DNA of 9,234 nt, taken from contig JALHET010000060.1 in the NCBI GenBank assembly GCA_022839525.1, positions 5,711 to 14,944 on the forward strand. The letters are read 5' to 3'. Both the position numbers and the translations under genes were made by a program. The stretch is from Lentisphaerota bacterium (lineage in GTDB: Bacteria > Verrucomicrobiota > Kiritimatiellia > RFP12 > UBA1067). Under the pieces are notes generated by a model. The model did not search any database. It saw nothing but the letters and a program-made list of their open reading frames with translations, and was not told the origin of the DNA. Of this stretch, positions 7,692 to 9,234 are shown piece by piece; positions within the stretch are counted from its first letter, which is position 1, and every line of letters starts with the position of its first letter.

Positions 7692-8399
7692 TCATCCGAT
7701 CTGGGCCTTGTCGCCGACCAGCGTGCCGATGGTCTCGCCACACACGATCCGCTCCAACGCGCTCTCGTCATAAAAATCGAAAACCACAATCGGTATCCGG
7801 TTGTCCATGCACAGCGCGAACGCCGCAGAATCCATCACCTTCAGCCGCTTGTGCAAGGCGTCTTCGTACGACACCTTGTCATACCGCGTCGCGTGGGGAT
7901 CCACATTCGGATCCGCCGTGTAGATCCCGTCCACCTTCGTGGCCTTCAGCAACACTTCCGCACCGATCTCGCTCGCGCGCAGCGCCGCCGCAGAGTCGGT
8001 GCTGAAATACGGGTTGCCTGTGCCGCCCGCAAAAATCACCACGCGCCCCTTCTCGAGATGGCGCAGCGCCTTGCGCTGAATGAACGGCTCCGCCACCTGG
8101 TGCATCTCGATGGCCGTCTGCAAACGCGTCTCCAACCCCAACTGCTCCAGCGCATTCTGCATCGCCAGCCCGTTGATGATCGTGGCCAGCATGCCCATAT
8201 TGTCGCCCGTGGTGCGGTTGACTCCCTTTGACTCGCCCTTGAGCCCTCGGAAGATATTCCCGCCACCCAGAACGATCCCTGTCTGAACGCCCAGTTCGAC
8301 GATCCGCGACACGCGGCGTGCCATCGAAGCCAAAGCTCCGGGATCAATGCACTCACCCGAAGCCCGGTTGCCCAGCACCTCGCCACTCAGCTTCAGCAC
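7692..8399 (-). CDS. pyrH: UMP kinase PyrH (true start probably upstream of this GTG)
   Basis: UMP kinase phosphorylates UMP to UDP in pyrimidine nucleotide synthesis; the bacterial enzyme is a hexamer of the amino-acid-kinase fold. From GTG 8399 the protein has 235 residues, a little short of the usual 240 or so. Signatures: LKLSGE at the N-terminus, GGGNIFRG (45-52), GDNMGMLAT (65-73), AGGTGNPYFSTD (124-135) and KATKVDGIYTADP (152-164). The sequence upstream is still open and reads VKYKRI just before the GTG, which matches the first strand of the family (YKRI/VLLKLSGE). The frame extends to a TGA at 8454-8456 with no ATG, GTG or TTG. A CTG at 8441, 5 bases after AAGGGGGC, would add 14 residues and is the best candidate for the real start; a rare ATT start at 8402 or a sequence error are alternatives. 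The gene leads the pyrH-frr unit. Confidence 0.95.
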   Translation of the reverse strand: MLKLSGEVLGNRASGECIDPGALASMARRVSRIVELGVQTGIVLGGGNIFRGLKGESKGVNRTTGDNMGMLATIINGLAMQNALEQLGLETRLQTAIEMHQVAEPFIQRKALRHLEKGRVVIFAGGTGNPYFSTDSAAALRASEIGAEVLLKATKVDGIYTADPNVDPHATRYDKVSYEDALHKRLKVMDSAAFALCMDNRIPIVVFDFYDESALERIVCGETIGTLVGDKAQIG

Positions 8400-8480
8400 A
8401 ATCCGCTTGTACTTGACTCTGCCGCCCTGTTGCGTTTCCAGAAACGCCCCCTTTCAGCGCAGTATTAGAAACGGAGAACA

Positions 8481-8520
8481 GTTTACCGGAACCCCCAAAA
8501 AAGGTAAACGGCTTTTTTTT
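8481..8520 (+). terminator. Inverted repeat followed by T8; terminator-like or operator
   Basis: GTTTACC (8481-8487) and GGTAAAC (8503-8509) form a perfect 7-bp stem with a 15-base loop, followed after GGC by eight Ts (8513-8520). On the plus strand this resembles an intrinsic terminator, yet no plus-strand gene ends just before it: it lies between divergent pyrH and the ferredoxin gene. It may stop antisense transcripts that have crossed pyrH, or be a protein-binding site in the pyrH leader. The stem is AT-rich and the loop is long, so terminator strength is doubtful. Confidence 0.35.
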
Positions 8521-8551
8521 CCGCGGCGGCGGTTTCGCGACCTGTTTTTGT

Positions 8552-8580
8552 TTGCCTGAGCCGACCGTTTCGGCTACGAT
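8552..8580 (+). promoter_or_regulatory. Putative promoter of the ferredoxin gene
   Basis: TTGCCT (8552-8557) and TACGAT (8575-8580) are separated by 17 bases, the ideal spacing, with four of six consensus bases each. Transcription would begin near 8587 in a T-rich stretch, giving a leader of about 80 bases before the ATG at 8667. That leader contains a small hairpin, CCATGCG-CAGA-CGCGTGG (8617-8634, one G-U pair), of unknown importance. Confidence 0.45.
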
Positions 8581-8666
8581 ACATTTTTTTTGAACAACGG
8601 ATTTGAAGCGCCGGAACCATGCGCAGACGCGTGGCCTGGCCCCAAATCTAAGGAGGACGACACATC

Positions 8667-8837
8667 ATGGCTTACCAAATCACAGACAAGTGTGTGGCTT
8701 GCGGGCTCTGCAAAGAAGCCTGCCCGGTCGAAGCGATCAGTGAGGGTACCCCGGTCTACACGATCGACGCCGACAAGTGCATTGATTGCGGCGCCTGCTC
8801 GGGCGAGTGCCCGAACGAGGCGATCATCGCGGGTTAA
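8667..8837 (+). CDS. 2[4Fe-4S] ferredoxin, clostridial type
   Basis: This small electron carrier of 56 residues (MAYQITDKCVACGLC at the start) holds two [4Fe-4S] clusters. The cysteines are spaced C-x2-C-x2-C-x3-C-P twice: Cys9, 12, 15, 19 and Cys38, 41, 44, 48, each set followed by Pro. This is the full length and pattern of low-potential bacterial-type ferredoxins that serve anaerobic enzymes such as pyruvate:ferredoxin oxidoreductase and hydrogenases. The start is firm: AAGGAGGA (8650-8657) lies 9 bases before the ATG. The gene stands alone between its own promoter and terminator, so it is probably a highly expressed general carrier and not the partner of an adjacent enzyme. Its presence suggests anaerobic or fermentative metabolism, which is an inference. 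The pseudo-twofold symmetry of the two halves is evident. Confidence 0.97.
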   Translation: MAYQITDKCVACGLCKEACPVEAISEGTPVYTIDADKCIDCGACSGECPNEAIIAG

Positions 8838-8881
8838 CCCCCGGCGGTTTTATCAGGATGAATAAGGCGGCGGGGTTAACC
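8832..8881. repeat. Two GGTTAACC palindromes, 42 bases apart
   Basis: GGTTAACCCC (8832-8841, over the ferredoxin stop codon) and GGGGTTAACC (8872-8881) are perfect inverted copies, and each contains the self-complementary core GGTTAACC. Their centres are 42 bases apart, about four helical turns. The second copy forms the upper stem and loop of the terminator, so pairing between the two copies would compete with the terminator hairpin. Confidence 0.5.
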
Positions 8882-8898
8882 TGCCGCTTTTTCTTTTT
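8867..8898 (+). terminator. Intrinsic terminator of the ferredoxin gene
   Basis: GCGGC (8867-8871) pairs with GCCGC (8883-8887). The inner part extends through GGG and CCT pairs, with one bulged G, to a TTAA loop. A T-rich run follows at once (8888-8898, TTTTTCTTTTT). It lies 30 bases after the ferredoxin stop and should separate that gene from the secreted-protein gene downstream. Confidence 0.8.
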
Positions 8899-8903
8899 AA
8901 CGC

Positions 8904-8929
8904 TTGCCGCCGGGTACGGCCTTCGGCAA
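8904..8929. repeat. Short inverted repeat TTGCCG/CGGCAA
   Basis: TTGCCG (8904-8909) and CGGCAA (8924-8929) form a 6-bp inverted repeat with a 14-base spacer, between the ferredoxin terminator and the next gene's ribosome binding site. It might be a hairpin in the leader or an operator. No convincing promoter could be placed around it. Confidence 0.3.
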
Positions 8930-8960
8930 AAACGTGTCTTGAAAACGACAGGAGGCAAAT

Positions 8961-9234
8961 GTGAAACAGGTTGGCGTACTGGTTGTTGGAGTGCTCGCCA
9001 TCATCGGTCCGGGTTGGGCGGATGTCGCTTGTCCGGGTGACTATCCCAGGCATCTCCAAGGCATCGCCACGGACGAAAGCGGGAACATCTATTGGTCCTG
9101 GACCACGTTTCTGGTCAAGACTGACGCAACGGGCACGCTATTGGCTAAAGTGCCCGTTCCCACGCATTACGGCGATCTGACATGGCACGGCGGCAAAGTC
9201 TATGTGGCCGTGAATTTCGGGCAGTTCAACAAGG
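8961..9234 (+). CDS. Secreted, beta-propeller-like protein (N-terminal part only)
   Basis: The first 91 codons of a gene that leaves the window. It starts at GTG 8961, with AGGAGG (8950-8955) 5 bases upstream, an excellent ribosome binding site. Residues 1-20 form a Sec-type signal peptide: Lys2, a hydrophobic run VGVLVVGVLAIIG, and a probable cleavage after GWA. The mature part reads HLQGIATDESGNIYWSW, then TTFLVKTDATGTLLAKV, then HYGDLTWHGGKVYVAVNFG. These are the strand pairs expected of NHL/SMP-30-like beta-propellers (GIATDxxGNIYW, LVKTDxxG, GDLxxxxGKVYVAV). That class includes extracellular lactonases and many uncharacterised sensor or binding proteins. The fold assignment is from pattern alone, and nothing can be said about activity. 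The gene is separated from the ferredoxin by a terminator. Confidence 0.75.
   Translation, partial: MKQVGVLVVGVLAIIGPGWADVACPGDYPRHLQGIATDESGNIYWSWTTFLVKTDATGTLLAKVPVPTHYGDLTWHGGKVYVAVNFGQFNK

Noticed and set aside
7002..8231. 409-codon open frame on the plus strand
   Set aside because: It is antisense to frr and pyrH, with a His/Arg-rich product and no ribosome binding site; it is a shadow of codon bias.
8590..8865. 91-codon plus-strand open frame overlapping the ferredoxin
   Set aside because: It reads the ferredoxin in the wrong frame; the true ferredoxin frame has eight correctly spaced cysteines and its own ribosome binding site.

Overview
The window is 9.2 kb of GC-rich bacterial chromosome carrying mostly housekeeping genes. 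The best guess for the source is a member of the Planctomycetes-Verrucomicrobia-Kiritimatiellota group. The clues are a Tat-exported Gfo/Idh/MocA oxidoreductase with an SRRGFLK twin-arginine motif, a Pro/Ala-rich membrane protein full of short basic motifs, and a secreted propeller-like protein. No rRNA or other phylogenetic marker was read, so this is inference. There is no CRISPR array, transposase, integrase, phage gene, tRNA or rRNA, and no gene-free stretch longer than about 300 bases.

Layout. Bases 1-3162 (minus strand) hold mfd, the transcription-repair coupling factor, missing only its C-terminal tail at the window edge. A 103-base intergenic region separates it from a divergent M24-family metallopeptidase (3266-4447, plus). 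Next is a Tat-exported Gfo/Idh/MocA oxidoreductase (4543-5982, plus), which meets the end of a minus-strand gene tail to tail with only 14 bases between them. That minus-strand block, read right to left, is pyrH (UMP kinase), frr (ribosome recycling factor) and an unrecognised 343-residue low-complexity protein with one membrane segment. On the far right, divergent from pyrH, a 56-residue 2[4Fe-4S] ferredoxin (8667-8837, plus) has its own promoter, a strong ribosome binding site and an intrinsic terminator. It is followed by the start of a secreted protein that runs off the window (8961 onward).

Function. pyrH-frr is a conserved translation and nucleotide pairing; here rpsB-tsf does not lie directly upstream, and a repeat-bearing membrane protein is attached downstream. 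mfd, the peptidase, the oxidoreductase and the ferredoxin look like independent units, and I see no multi-gene defence or metabolic system. The most unusual items are the 343-residue protein with its recurring T-[VIL]-[RK]-[LI]-[RK] motifs, the apparent non-AUG start of pyrH, and several small palindromes in the intergenic regions.
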